From: Methylobacterium thuringiense
GTDB taxonomy: Bacteria; Pseudomonadota; Alphaproteobacteria; Rhizobiales; Beijerinckiaceae
Direction of reading: 5' to 3'
DNA length: 64,000 bases
Assembly (NCBI RefSeq): GCF_022179645.1
Contig: NZ_BPRA01000009.1
Coordinates: 62,001-126,000 of the forward strand
The translations under genes and the position numbers were made by a program. Positions 34,964 through 45,857 of the stretch are shown here, in pieces; the stretch's first letter is position 1; each line of letters begins with the position of its first letter. The notes beneath the pieces are model-generated. The model did no database searches. It was not told the origin of the DNA and worked only from the letters and a program-made list of their open reading frames with translations.

Positions 34964-35218
34964 TTGGCCGTATCGGGATCCGGGGGCGGAAACTCAGTAC
35001 CGCCCATACGGTTGGCGCGTCGCCAAGCTTGCGAAATAGGGCCGCGAGCGTGGGCGGAAATAGGGAGACTTCGTCAATCGCGATCGGGCGAGGCCCGATG
35101 TCCCGGCGCGCCCTCGCGATCGTCGGCGCTTTGACAGTCCCTCCGGTAGCGGCTACGCGCCGCGCCTCCGGCATCGTCACCGCGCGCTGCGGTCGGCAGG
35201 GGACCTTCGAGGCAGGCC
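34964..35218. other. Divergent intergenic region, KGG gene / cyclic-nucleotide-binding gene
   Basis: A TTGACA at about 35131 with TACGCG 17 bp later may be the vegetative promoter of the plus-strand gene. The rest holds no gene or recognisable element. Confidence 0.4.
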
Positions 35219-35668
35219 ATGACGCTCGACACCGAGGTCTCGTCCCTCAAGCAGGTGCCGCTGTTCCGCGAGGTCGAGCCCTCGCGGCTCAAGCTCCTCG
35301 CCTTCACCAGCGAGCGCGTGCATTTCGAGGCCGGACAGACATTCTTCGCGCAGGGCGACGAGGCCGACGCGGCCTATCTGATCCTCGAAGGTGAGGCCGC
35401 CGTCTCTCTGGAAGGGCAGCAGGGTCCGGTCCGCCTCGCGCTGCTCGGCGCCGACGCCCTCGTCGGCGAGATGGGCATCCTGGCCGACCAGCCGCGCTCG
35501 GCCACCGTGACCGCGGAGACCGCGGCAACGGTCCTGCGCATCGATCGCGGCGTCTTTCTGGAGCTGCTGGCGCAATTTCCGCAAATCGGCATCGCCGTCA
35601 TGCGCGAGTTGGCGCTGCGCCTCGAACAGACCAACCAGCAGCTCGCCCGCAGCACGAATGCTCAATAG
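35219..35668 (+). CDS. Stand-alone cyclic-nucleotide-binding domain protein
   Basis: 149 residues, nearly all one cNMP-binding beta-roll (about residues 12-130): FFAQGDEADAAYLILEGEA, then the phosphate-binding cassette region GEMGILADQPRSATVTAET. There is no helix-turn-helix, so this is not a full Crp/Fnr regulator. It may sense cAMP or act through a partner. Its stop overlaps the convergent gene by 7 bp. Confidence 0.85.
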   Translation: MTLDTEVSSLKQVPLFREVEPSRLKLLAFTSERVHFEAGQTFFAQGDEADAAYLILEGEAAVSLEGQQGPVRLALLGADALVGEMGILADQPRSATVTAETAATVLRIDRGVFLELLAQFPQIGIAVMRELALRLEQTNQQLARSTNAQ

Positions 35669-35928
35669 CGGTATTTCGAGCCCCAGGGGCCGAAGATCGG
35701 ATAGCCCCGGCGATAGGCCTCGTATTCGGCGCCCGGATCTTTGCGGCGGTAGCCGTCGCGATAGGCATACCGGCTCGGCTCGACATAGCCCGGGTTCTGC
35801 ATCTCCTGCCGCAGATGCCCGTCGCCCTCGCCCGACGAGCCTCCGCCACCACCGAAGGCCAGCGCGGCGCCCGTGCCGGCCATCAGAACCAGGGCCGCTC
35901 CCGCCGCCGCCATCGTCATCCGCGCCAT
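35662..35928 (-). CDS. Small exported protein, 88 aa
   Basis: Signal peptide MARMTMAAAGAALVLMAGTG cut after ALA, then a Gly-rich spacer and a Tyr/Arg-rich tail (YAYRDGYRRKDPGAEYEAYR). An ATG 11 codons upstream is possible. Function not known. The tail overlaps the end of the cyclic-nucleotide-binding gene. Confidence 0.65.
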   Translation of the reverse strand: MARMTMAAAGAALVLMAGTGAALAFGGGGGSSGEGDGHLRQEMQNPGYVEPSRYAYRDGYRRKDPGAEYEAYRRGYPIFGPWGSKYRY

Positions 35929-36011
35929 GGCCGTTCTCCAAGGGTTCGATCGCGGGAACAACCGTGCAACGGGCCTCTCGGTTGCAGCACCGAGATATTA
36001 CCGCACAGGCA

Positions 36012-36076
36012 GCGGCGCGCGTTCGCGCTTGCCAACGGCCGAGTGCGGAAGAGCCGAAGTCAACGCCCGTTGGTAT
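36012..36076. repeat. Palindromic repeat family 2, copy 2
   Basis: 65 bp, same length and nearly the same sequence as 33146-33210. It directly abuts the stop codon of the VOC gene. Confidence 0.88.
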
Positions 36077-36519
36077 CAGGTCGTCGCGTAGGTGATGAAC
36101 TCCATCAGCGAGCCGTCGGGATCGCGGAAGTAGACGCTGGTGCCGGCACCCGCCGCGCCGTTGCGCTCCACCGGCCCGAGTTCGACCGGCACGCCGTGGT
36201 TGGCGAGATGCGCCATCGCCTCCGCGATCGTGCCCGACCAGCGGAAGCAGAGATCGCTGCCGCCGGGCTGCACCGGCTTGTCGGCCAGTGGGCTGCCGAT
36301 CTGCCCGGGGCCGTGCACGTTGAGCTGGATGCCGCCGAAGCGGAACACCACGCCCTTTTGGAACGGCACCACCTCGGCGCCGAGCACGTCGCGGTAGAAG
36401 GCGGTCGCGCGCTCCCAATCCGAGACGTGGATCACGCAATGATCGAGATGGATCGCCGGGCTGAGGTCTTTCGAGAGGTCGGCTCCGGCCTCGTCGGTCA
36501 GCGTCTGTGTGTCGGCCAT
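36076..36519 (-). CDS. VOC family protein (glyoxalase/dioxygenase fold)
   Basis: 147 residues. One paired beta-alpha-beta module set with metal-ligand positions HLDHCVIHVSDWERA (His), LNVHGPG (His) and the terminal Glu in PDGSLMEFITY. This fits glyoxalase I/extradiol dioxygenase/fosfomycin-resistance-type enzymes; the substrate is unknown. I started at MADTQTLTDEAG. Confidence 0.88.
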   Translation of the reverse strand: MADTQTLTDEAGADLSKDLSPAIHLDHCVIHVSDWERATAFYRDVLGAEVVPFQKGVVFRFGGIQLNVHGPGQIGSPLADKPVQPGGSDLCFRWSGTIAEAMAHLANHGVPVELGPVERNGAAGAGTSVYFRDPDGSLMEFITYATT

Positions 36520-36715
36520 GCCTGTCGTCGTCCTTCCCTGCGTCGTGGCTCGCATCCTGGCTCGCATCCTGGGTCGACGGTCAAATAGGGCAGGGCGCGC
36601 CGCATTTGCCGGGCCGCTTCCGCGCACCGTGAGACGCCAAAGACACAACCTCCGGCGGCGATGCCGGGTATCGATGGCTCACAAGAACGCCACCGCACAA
36701 GGCACGGAACGATCG

Positions 36716-37354
36716 ATGCGCGTCAGCCGGATCCTGCTCGCCCTCGTCGCCGTCGCGCCCCTGGCCGCCTGCCAGTCGCGCATGCAGACGGCGGCGCTCG
36801 ACGACGAATCCGCCTGGTACACCGGCACGATGCCGGACAAGCCCTTCGACGTGCCGCTGGTGGATACGTCGCGGCTCGATCCGAAGTTCCGCCGCCAGAC
36901 CGTGCGCTACACCGGCGCGGAAAAGCCCGGCACCATCGTCGTCGACATCGACCAGCGCCACCTCCAGCTCGTGGAGGAGGACGGCTCGGCCCGCCAATAC
37001 GGCATCGGCGTGGGCAAGGCCGGCTTCTCCTGGAAGGGCGAGGCCCGCGTCGGCCGCAAGGGCGTCTGGCCCGACTGGAGCCCGACCACGACCATGGTCT
37101 CGCTCAACCCCGACCTGCCGCGCACCCGCAAGGGCGGCCTCGACAACCCGCTCGGCGCCCGCGCGCTCTACCTCTACCAGGGCAACCGCGACATCCTGTT
37201 CCGCATCCACGGGACCAACGAGCCCTGGAGCATCGGCGAGCAGATGTCGTCCGGCTGCGTACGCATGCTGAACGAGGACATCGTCGACCTGTTCGAGCGC
37301 GTGCCGGTGGGGACGCAGGTCTTGATCAAGCGCAGCGGCAAGGCGCGGGTCTGA
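36716..37354 (+). CDS. L,D-transpeptidase (YkuD domain) lipoprotein
   Basis: 212 residues. A lipobox LAAC ends the leader (MRVSRILLALVAVAPLAAC). The YkuD domain covers about residues 70-205, with the catalytic motif HGTNEPWSIG ... SSGCVRMLNED, in which Cys is the nucleophile. It cross-links peptidoglycan (3-3 links) or attaches proteins to it in the periplasm. An ATG 14 codons upstream is an alternative start. Confidence 0.92.
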   Translation: MRVSRILLALVAVAPLAACQSRMQTAALDDESAWYTGTMPDKPFDVPLVDTSRLDPKFRRQTVRYTGAEKPGTIVVDIDQRHLQLVEEDGSARQYGIGVGKAGFSWKGEARVGRKGVWPDWSPTTTMVSLNPDLPRTRKGGLDNPLGARALYLYQGNRDILFRIHGTNEPWSIGEQMSSGCVRMLNEDIVDLFERVPVGTQVLIKRSGKARV

Positions 37355-37501
37355 GGCCGGGTTTCTCGCTCGCACCCCGCATCGCGCGTATAGCGGAGGC
37401 ACAGGGGACCGCGCCCGTGTCGTCGCGATGGCTCCGCGGGAGGCGCGATCGTTCCGGGAATGGCCGTACCGAAACCCGGCCCGAGCCTTCGGGGGAACAG
37501 C

Positions 37502-37885
37502 ATGACCGACCCCGCCCGGAACAAGGCGAATGTAATCGCCTTCTACGCGTTGATGTTCAACGGATGCCGGCCGCGCGAGGCGATCGAGCGCTATGCCGGC
37601 GACACGTACATCCAGCACAACCCGCATGTGGCGACCGGCAAGGACGGCTTCATCGCCTACTTCGAGCGCATGGCGCGCGAGTGGCCGGGCAAGCGGGTCG
37701 AGGTGAAGCGGGCGGTGGCCGAGAACGATCTGGTCGTGCTGCACTGCCTCCAGCATTGGCCGGGCGACCACGACTATGCGGGCATCGACATCTTCCGGCT
37801 CGATCCCGACGGCAAGATCGTCGAGCACTGGGACGTGCTGCAACGCTTGCCGGAAACCTCGGCCAATCCGAACGGGATGTTTTAG
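37502..37885 (+). CDS. SnoaL-like (NTF2-fold) protein
   Basis: 127 residues. The cone-shaped NTF2/SnoaL pattern is visible: [20 protein letters not shown], then a strand [22 protein letters not shown] and [11 protein letters not shown]. The family includes polyketide cyclases and predicted lactone or ester-processing enzymes; the substrate is unknown. Confidence 0.88.
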   Translation: MTDPARNKANVIAFYALMFNGCRPREAIERYAGDTYIQHNPHVATGKDGFIAYFERMAREWPGKRVEVKRAVAENDLVVLHCLQHWPGDHDYAGIDIFRLDPDGKIVEHWDVLQRLPETSANPNGMF

Positions 37886-38476
37886 AACGCGCTCCGCCGA
37901 AGTGGCAGCCCTTCGCCGCAAGGGTGCGCGGCCTGCGGTTCGCCCTTCGGCATGACCAACCCGCTACGGCTCGAGCCGGATCGACAACTGTCGAACGAGC
38001 AGGATCGCGTTTCAATCGCGGTGACGACCGAAAGGACCGATAGCCCCCTCTCGCGGTGATCGGGAGCGGCACTCGATCACTTTTTGTTCTTGACAAAATT
38101 CCTATTCTATGGTTCTTTCCCCTGGCTCGCCCCCACGAAGGGAGGCGCTTCGGCGGACCGGGTCGAAGCGCTGCGGGGATGCGAGACGGTGCCTGCGTCG
38201 GTGGTCCGGATGCCCCACCGCCTCGGGCAGAGCCTGTGACGCAAGGTGCTGTGGGACGGGTACGCGACTCTGATCGCCGGACCCGGGACCCTCACGGCAC
38301 ACCGAGAGCCTTCGATCCACCCGCCCACTACGAGGCGGGTGCGGGACGCCCCGCCGGCCGAGAGGCCGCACGGTGAGGCTGAAATGCCGATCCGTGAGGA
38401 TGACAAGAGCGTCCTCGCGTCGAGTCATGGGCCTGTGAGAAGACACCGTGACGTCGCCGGCCCGCACCCACGGGCC

Positions 38477-38533
38477 GCGGGACGCCGTGGGACCGAGTTC
38501 TACACAACACAGAGTGGTTCCGCGGCGTCCCGC
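38477..38533. other. 18-bp near-perfect hairpin with 21-nt A/C-rich loop
   Basis: Arms 38477-38494 and 38516-38533 pair over 18 bp with two G-U pairs and no bulge. The loop includes CTACACAACACAG. No T-tract follows, so this is not an ordinary terminator. Confidence 0.8.
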
Positions 38534-38647
38534 GTCCACCCTCACGACAGTTTGGGCCATGCCGCCGGAGCGTAACGCTCGCGGGGATACGGACGGCTGA
38601 TTGCGCCCCTTGTCCGGCCCCCTTGTCCGGCCCCCTTGCCTCGCCCG

Positions 38648-38673
38648 GGAACCGGAAACCGGCCCGGCGCGTC
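38648..38673 (+). promoter_or_regulatory. Weak candidate sigma-EcfG promoter of the 50-aa gene
   Basis: GGAAC (38648-38652), 17 bp, CGTC (38670-38673); the last -10 base is off consensus. It lies 39 bp before the ATG. Confidence 0.35.
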
Positions 38674-38712
38674 TTTCACGAGAGTCCCGAGCTTGGCCTT
38701 ACGGAGCCCACG

Positions 38713-38865
38713 ATGACCATCACCGTCGCCCATCTCCAACCGATCATCGCGATCCTGGCCGGCATCCTGATCCTGGTGGTGCCGCGGCTCCTGAACTACA
38801 TCGTCGCGGTCTACCTGATCGCCGCCGGCGTGATCGGGCTCGGCCTGTTCAAGCACTTGTCGTGA
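38713..38865 (+). CDS. DUF3096 small membrane protein
   Basis: 50 residues with two short membrane segments (IIAILAGILILVVPRLLNY and IVAVYLIAAGVIGLGLF), the DUF3096 pattern. Function unknown; similar peptides are common in stress regulons of alphaproteobacteria. A weak sigma-EcfG-like promoter lies upstream. Confidence 0.8.
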   Translation: MTITVAHLQPIIAILAGILILVVPRLLNYIVAVYLIAAGVIGLGLFKHLS

Positions 38866-39036
38866 GTACTGACACTCGGGCGAATTCGTAACCGCCGGTC
38901 CGAGCGGAGCAACGGCGTTCATCTTGCGTTGCATCATGAGGTGGTCCAACCCCCGCAACGGCCAAGTCTGCCTCCCGAGGCGGTACGCAGGCCGAGCCAT
39001 TCGCCGGCCGGCGTCACGATCTGATGGACGAGACAG

Positions 39037-41700
<2,664 letters not shown>

Positions 41701-41942
41701 CGTCTGCCGATTTCGGACGCAGGAAGCTTGACCATCAGGCAGTGCACGGCGTGGAATTGTGCAACGCTCCGAGGCTGTTATGCCCGCGCTGGCGACGGCA
41801 CGATTCCCGCCGTGGAAGCGTTGCAATAAATTTTGTGCGGGGCCGTTGAACCCCTGTCTGGCAGGCACGTTAACTGCTATCGGACCTCCGTACGCGTGCA
41901 CGCTTGCCGGTGGTTCGGCTAGGACTCGCGGGATCTCTGGCC

Positions 41943-42200
41943 ATGTCTGATCCGACGTCCAACACCGTCCTCATCGATACGCGCGTTCCCGACATCGGGA
42001 GGGCCATGCAGAGCGCCTTTCTCTGGGTGCTCGCGAGCCTCGTCACGGCCGTTGCGATCTTCGTGATCACCCTGCTGGTCTGGGCTCAGAACGAGCGCGA
42101 GGCCGGCCGCATGATCGTCGGGGCGCAGAAGACCACGGGCTACCTGCCGGTGGTGGCCTCGCAATACGCGACGCTGCACGGTCGGCCGGGCAGCTTCTGA
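41943..42200 (+). CDS. Small membrane protein, 85 aa
   Basis: One membrane helix (FLWVLASLVTAVAIFVITLLVW) flanked by short polar ends. No family recognised. The 242 bp upstream, after ppdK, contain no gene. Confidence 0.6.
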   Translation: MSDPTSNTVLIDTRVPDIGRAMQSAFLWVLASLVTAVAIFVITLLVWAQNEREAGRMIVGAQKTTGYLPVVASQYATLHGRPGSF

Positions 42201-42326
42201 CGGCCAGCCTTCGGCCTTAACCTCACCTCAACCATAACCGGCGATATCTGGGTCACGGCCCAAATGATCGCCCGGTCTGCTGAGACCCTGCGCTCGGGCT
42301 CTGGATCCTGACGCGGGTAGAGTTGC

Positions 42327-43322
42327 GTGGCGACGAGGCGGGTTCGAGGCGGGCGTAGACGCCAATCGGGACTGGGCTGGCTCGGCACGGCCGTGGTCCC
42401 CTGGGCTGCGGGCGTCGGCCTCCTGATCTCCTTCACCGCGACGGCCGGCACCGACCACAGTTTCGGTGTCCGGCAGAGCCAACTCATCGAACGCATGGCG
42501 CGCCTGCCCCGCGGTGCTGCCAGCCTCCTCGCCCATGCCGGAGATTCCGTCACGGGCGTGCTCAGCCCCGGCGCCACGACCTGGACCCCGGACCAGGAGC
42601 CGGACGGCTTCGTACCCGTCCCCGATCTCGGGCTCGGCATCGCAGCCGAGGGCGACACCCCCGGCAGCCGCGACGCCGAGGCCTCTGCGCTGGAGAATTC
42701 CGACGGCGCCACACCCGCCGTGCCGAAAGCGGTGGCCCTGTCGTCGGTGACGCCGGCCCCGGCCGACGCGGTGCCGATCGAGGTCGCCGCCGCCAGCCTC
42801 GCGCTGCCGGGCTTCTCGCCGCGTCTCGACCGCGACATCGCGCCCGCACCGGACGCGCAGGCTCCGGTCGAGGGCGCCGACCACCGCTATGCCGACCTGA
42901 TCCAGCCGGACGCCATGGATCGCGAGCAGCGCTGCCTCGCCGAAGCCGTGTATTTCGAGGCCCGCAGCGAACCGGAGGACGGGCAGGCCGCCGTGGCGCA
43001 GGTCATCCTCAACCGGGTGAAGAGCGGCCTCTACCCGGCCAACGTCTGCGGCGTCGTCTACCAGAACCGGCACCGCTACATGGGCTGCCAGTTCTCCTTC
43101 GCCTGCGAGGGCAAGTCCCTGCGCATCACCGATGCCGGCTCCTGGGAATCCGCCACCCGCATCGCCAGCGCGGTCATCGCGGGCCGGACCTATCTCAGCG
43201 AGGTCGGCGGCGCGACGCACTACCACGCCAACTACGTCCGGCCGGGCTGGTCGCGCCGGCTCAAGAAGATGGACGTCATCGGCCGTCACATTTTTTATCA
43301 GCTCAAGCGCGGGCAGACCTGA
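42327..43322 (+). CDS. SleB-like cell wall hydrolase
   Basis: 331 residues from a GTG start. An N-terminal Arg-rich segment and one membrane helix (WAAGVGLLISFTATAG) are followed by a Pro/Ala-rich linker and a C-terminal hydrolase_2 domain (about residues 195-325): CLAEAVYFEARSEPEDGQAA with the catalytic Glu, and VYQNRHRYMGCQFSFACEG. The family cleaves cortex or peptidoglycan glycan chains. It should act in the periplasm. Confidence 0.88.
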   Translation: MATRRVRGGRRRQSGLGWLGTAVVPWAAGVGLLISFTATAGTDHSFGVRQSQLIERMARLPRGAASLLAHAGDSVTGVLSPGATTWTPDQEPDGFVPVPDLGLGIAAEGDTPGSRDAEASALENSDGATPAVPKAVALSSVTPAPADAVPIEVAAASLALPGFSPRLDRDIAPAPDAQAPVEGADHRYADLIQPDAMDREQRCLAEAVYFEARSEPEDGQAAVAQVILNRVKSGLYPANVCGVVYQNRHRYMGCQFSFACEGKSLRITDAGSWESATRIASAVIAGRTYLSEVGGATHYHANYVRPGWSRRLKKMDVIGRHIFYQLKRGQT

Positions 43323-43569
43323 GGCCGAGGGCCGCCGATGGCTCACTGATCGGTACTTAACGATGCCACGACCGTAAAATTGCAAAAGACCCAGTAAGGA
43401 ATACGCAACAGCTCGGCACCTGCGTAGTCCTGTGCATAGGTTAATTTTACCGTCTTCGGCGATAGACCTTGCCGTGACTGCAACTTGACCGCTTCCTGCG
43501 CGTCGGAGAACGCGCGCTGAACGCCAGCCGCGCCCGTATCGCGTAGCGTATCAGATCGAGGATGCCGTC
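43323..43569. other. Intergenic gap, no gene seen
   Basis: 247 bp without a supported gene, separating the SleB-like gene from the repeat-protein gene on the same strand. No clear terminator hairpin was found. Confidence 0.4.
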
Positions 43570-44166
43570 ATGACCGCGCCGGTCACCCACACAGCCACAC
43601 TTGTCACGACTCTCGCCGGTGCTCTCGTCGGCGCCACCCTCCTGGCAACACCGGCCGCAGCCGGCGGCTGCTACGGCGCCGAATGCTACCGCCGGGTCGT
43701 CACCCCGCCGATCTTCGACACCGTCTCCGAGCAGCGCCTCGTGCGTGCCCCGCGCACCGTCTACCGCACCACGCCGCCGGTCTACGACACGGTGTCGGAG
43801 CGCGTGCTGGTCTCGCCGGGCGGCCGCCACTGGCAGACGAGCTACGACGCCTACGGCCAACTCGTCGGCTGCTGGATCACCACGCCGCCGCGCTACGCCG
43901 TGAGCAGCCGCCGCGTCCTGGTGCGTCCGGCCGAGGTGATCCCGGAGACGCTGCCGCCGGTCTATGCGAGCTATTCGCGCCGCGTCCTGGTGCAGCCGGC
44001 GAGTTCCCAGTGGGTGCCGACCGGCGGCGGTTATGGCGGCGGTTACCGGCAGGCCGGTTTCGGCATCGGCTCGATCCCGGATGCCGTCGGCATCACCGGC
44101 GCGTCCTCGGCGGATGTCGGCGTCGGCCTCGGCTTCTCCTCGGGCAGCGTCTACGACGGCTACTGA
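43570..44166 (+). CDS. Exported repeat protein, 198 aa
   Basis: A signal peptide (TLVTTLAGALVGATLL, cut after AAA) is followed by four related units of the form PPxYxxxSxRVLVxP at about residues 45, 67, 105 and 130, then a Gly-rich tail. Two cysteines (GGCYGAECY) near the start may bind metal or form a disulfide. I do not recognise a named family; it is probably a periplasmic or outer-envelope protein. Confidence 0.72.
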   Translation: MTAPVTHTATLVTTLAGALVGATLLATPAAAGGCYGAECYRRVVTPPIFDTVSEQRLVRAPRTVYRTTPPVYDTVSERVLVSPGGRHWQTSYDAYGQLVGCWITTPPRYAVSSRRVLVRPAEVIPETLPPVYASYSRRVLVQPASSQWVPTGGGYGGGYRQAGFGIGSIPDAVGITGASSADVGVGLGFSSGSVYDGY

Positions 44167-44184
44167 GCTTTTGACGATGATCTG

Positions 44185-44223
44185 AAGTCGGCCTCGGAGG
44201 TCTCGCGCCTCCGGGGCCGACTT
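44185..44223 (+). terminator. Terminator-like hairpin after the repeat protein
   Basis: 15 paired bases with one mismatch (AAGTCGGCC-T-CGGAGG and its complement) around a 7-base loop, 18 bp after the stop. Short T-rich end only. Confidence 0.65.
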
Positions 44224-44278
44224 GATTCAGGCCCGGCGCGCCGTACCTCCCATCGCGTCGAAGATGGAGGAGACCGGC

Positions 44279-45265
44279 ATGGCGACGTTCAAGGCCTGGG
44301 TGGTCGAGAAGGGCGAGGGCGGCCAAAGCCTCGCTCTCGAGGATTTCGACGAGTCCGGCCTGATGGACGGCGACGTCACCGTGCGGGTCACCCATTCGGG
44401 CCTGAACTACAAGGACGGGCTCGCCATGACCGGCCGGATGCCGGTGGTCCGCCGCTTCCCGATGATCCCCGGCATCGATTTCTGCGGCGTCGTCGAGACT
44501 TCGGACAACGCCGCCTACAAGGCCGGCGACACCGTGGTACTCACCGGCTGGGGTGTCGGCGAGACGCATCTCGGCGGCTTTGCCGAGCGCGCGCGCGTGA
44601 AGGGCGACTGGCTGGTTCCGCTGCCCGACGGGCTGTCGCCGGCCCAGGCCATGGCGATCGGCACCGCCGGCTATACCGCCATGCTGTCGGTGATCGCGCT
44701 GGAGAAGCACGGGCTGACGCCGGAATCCGGCCCGGCCGTCGTCACCGGCGCTTCGGGCGGGGTCGGCTCGGTCGCCGTCTCGCTGTTGAAGCGCGGGGGC
44801 TGGCACGTCATCGCCTCGACCGGGCGTGACGGCGAGGCGGAGTACCTGAAGGCGCTCGGCGCCACGGAGATCGTCGACCGCGCGGACCTCGCCGGCGATC
44901 CGAAGCCCCTCGCCAAGGAACGTTGGGCGGCAGGCATCGACGCCGTCGGCTCGAAGACGCTCGCCAACCTGCTCGCGATGACCAAGGGCGGCGGCGCCAT
45001 TGCGGCCTGCGGCAATGCCGGCGGCATGGACCTGCCGTCGTCGGTCGCGCCGTTCATCCTGCGCGGCGTGTCGCTTCTCGGCATCAACAGCGTGACCACG
45101 CCGCAAGGTCCCCGCAGGGAGGCCTGGGCGCGGCTCGCGAAGGAACTCGACCTCGAAGCCTTGTCGTCGATGACCACGACGGTCGGCCTGAAGGACGTCG
45201 GCGGCCTCGCCGAAACCATCCTCGCCGGGCAGACGCGCGGGCGCACCGTGGTGGAGATCGGCTGA
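44279..45265 (+). CDS. Acrylyl-CoA reductase-type (AcuI/YhdH) medium-chain oxidoreductase
   Basis: 328 residues. It has the AcuI/YhdH signatures SGLNYKDGLAMTG, PMIPGIDFCGVVE, the Rossmann loop VVTGASGGVGSVAVSLL and LLGINSV. The family is NADPH-dependent and zinc-free and reduces acrylyl-CoA to propionyl-CoA or other enals. I started at MATFKAWVVEK; 19 in-frame residues upstream are not typical. The true substrate here is inferred from family only. Confidence 0.88.
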   Translation: MATFKAWVVEKGEGGQSLALEDFDESGLMDGDVTVRVTHSGLNYKDGLAMTGRMPVVRRFPMIPGIDFCGVVETSDNAAYKAGDTVVLTGWGVGETHLGGFAERARVKGDWLVPLPDGLSPAQAMAIGTAGYTAMLSVIALEKHGLTPESGPAVVTGASGGVGSVAVSLLKRGGWHVIASTGRDGEAEYLKALGATEIVDRADLAGDPKPLAKERWAAGIDAVGSKTLANLLAMTKGGGAIAACGNAGGMDLPSSVAPFILRGVSLLGINSVTTPQGPRREAWARLAKELDLEALSSMTTTVGLKDVGGLAETILAGQTRGRTVVEIG

Positions 45266-45317
45266 GCATCGCTCGGCCAAGCGGAACTGCACAGCCTGTC
45301 CGCGCATTGCACGTCGC

Positions 45318-45782
45318 ATGAGCATAGCATTCGTTCGCGAAAAAGAAGGTGGCGAAGCGTTCGAGGATCTTCCCGATCGCCCGATCTCCCCGCACACCAA
45401 CTTCGTCACCAAGGAAGGCCTCGCCCTGATCGAGGCCGAAGTCGCACGGCTGGAGGCGGAGAACGCCGGCCTCGACCACAACGACAAGGCCGAGACGGCC
45501 CGCGTCTCGCGCGACCTGCGCTACTGGTCGTCGCGTAAGAACTCGGCGCAGGTCATCGAGCGGGTCGAGGGCGACACCGTGCATTTCGGCTCGACCGTGA
45601 CGGTGGTGCGCGAAGACGACGAGACGCAGACCTTCCACATCGTCGGCGAGGACGAGGCCGATCCGGCCAAGGGCTCGATCTCCTACGTCGCCCCGCTCGC
45701 CCGAGCGATCACCGGCAAGAATGTCGGCGATACCGTCGAGGTGAACGGGCAGGAAGTCGAGATCACCAAGGTCTCGGCGTAG
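45318..45782 (+). CDS. GreA/GreB-type transcription factor-like protein
   Basis: 154 residues. N-terminal coiled coil (FVTKEGLALIEAEVARLEAE) with ETARVSRDLRYWSSRKNSAQ, then a C-terminal beta domain (VHFGSTVTVVREDD ... SYVAPLARAITGKNVGDTVEV). This is the GreA fold. The acidic tip of the coiled coil (usually two Asp/Glu) is not clearly conserved, so it may be a Gre-like regulator rather than the main cleavage factor. Confidence 0.85.
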   Translation: MSIAFVREKEGGEAFEDLPDRPISPHTNFVTKEGLALIEAEVARLEAENAGLDHNDKAETARVSRDLRYWSSRKNSAQVIERVEGDTVHFGSTVTVVREDDETQTFHIVGEDEADPAKGSISYVAPLARAITGKNVGDTVEVNGQEVEITKVSA

Positions 45783-45784
45783 AG

Positions 45785-45857
45785 CAGGCTGCGAAAAAGT
45801 GGCAACGGTTTTTCGCGCGAAGCCTGCTCTCAACTTTGGAATCGATCACGTTTTCTG
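45785..45857. repeat. Palindromic repeat family 1, copy B
   Basis: 73 bp, three differences from 32991-33063. Here the arms are longer: GAGCAGGCT/AGCCTGCTC with GCGAAAAA/TTTTTCGC inside. Starts 2 bp after the greA-like stop and covers the last codons of the LysR gene. Confidence 0.9.

Larger units (their letters stand above)
37886..38712. other. Intergenic region with strongly structured sequence, candidate non-coding RNA
   Basis: About 830 bp without a credible protein gene; reading frames here are short or Arg-rich with no domain. A consensus -35 TTGACA is at 38090-38095. Downstream are perfect stems at 38145-38152/38164-38171 (8 bp), 38318-38325/38334-38341 (8 bp) and an 18-bp helix at 38477-38494/38516-38533. 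The spacing suggests one structured RNA of roughly 400-450 nt. The strand and family are unknown; no match to RNase P, tmRNA, 6S or a known riboswitch was evident by eye. Confidence 0.5.

Noticed and set aside
38360-38440. Words resembling an M-box (Mg riboswitch), such as GGTGAGGCT
   Set aside because: The rest of the M-box core and a downstream Mg transporter are missing; corA is 15 kb away.
38102-38560. 152-aa reading frame on the minus strand in the structured region
   Set aside because: Arg-rich, low in hydrophobic residues, no domain, no ribosome site; the region behaves like structured RNA.
45283-45308. GGAAC-N17-CATT before the greA-like gene
   Set aside because: The -10 is CATT rather than CGTT; poor match.
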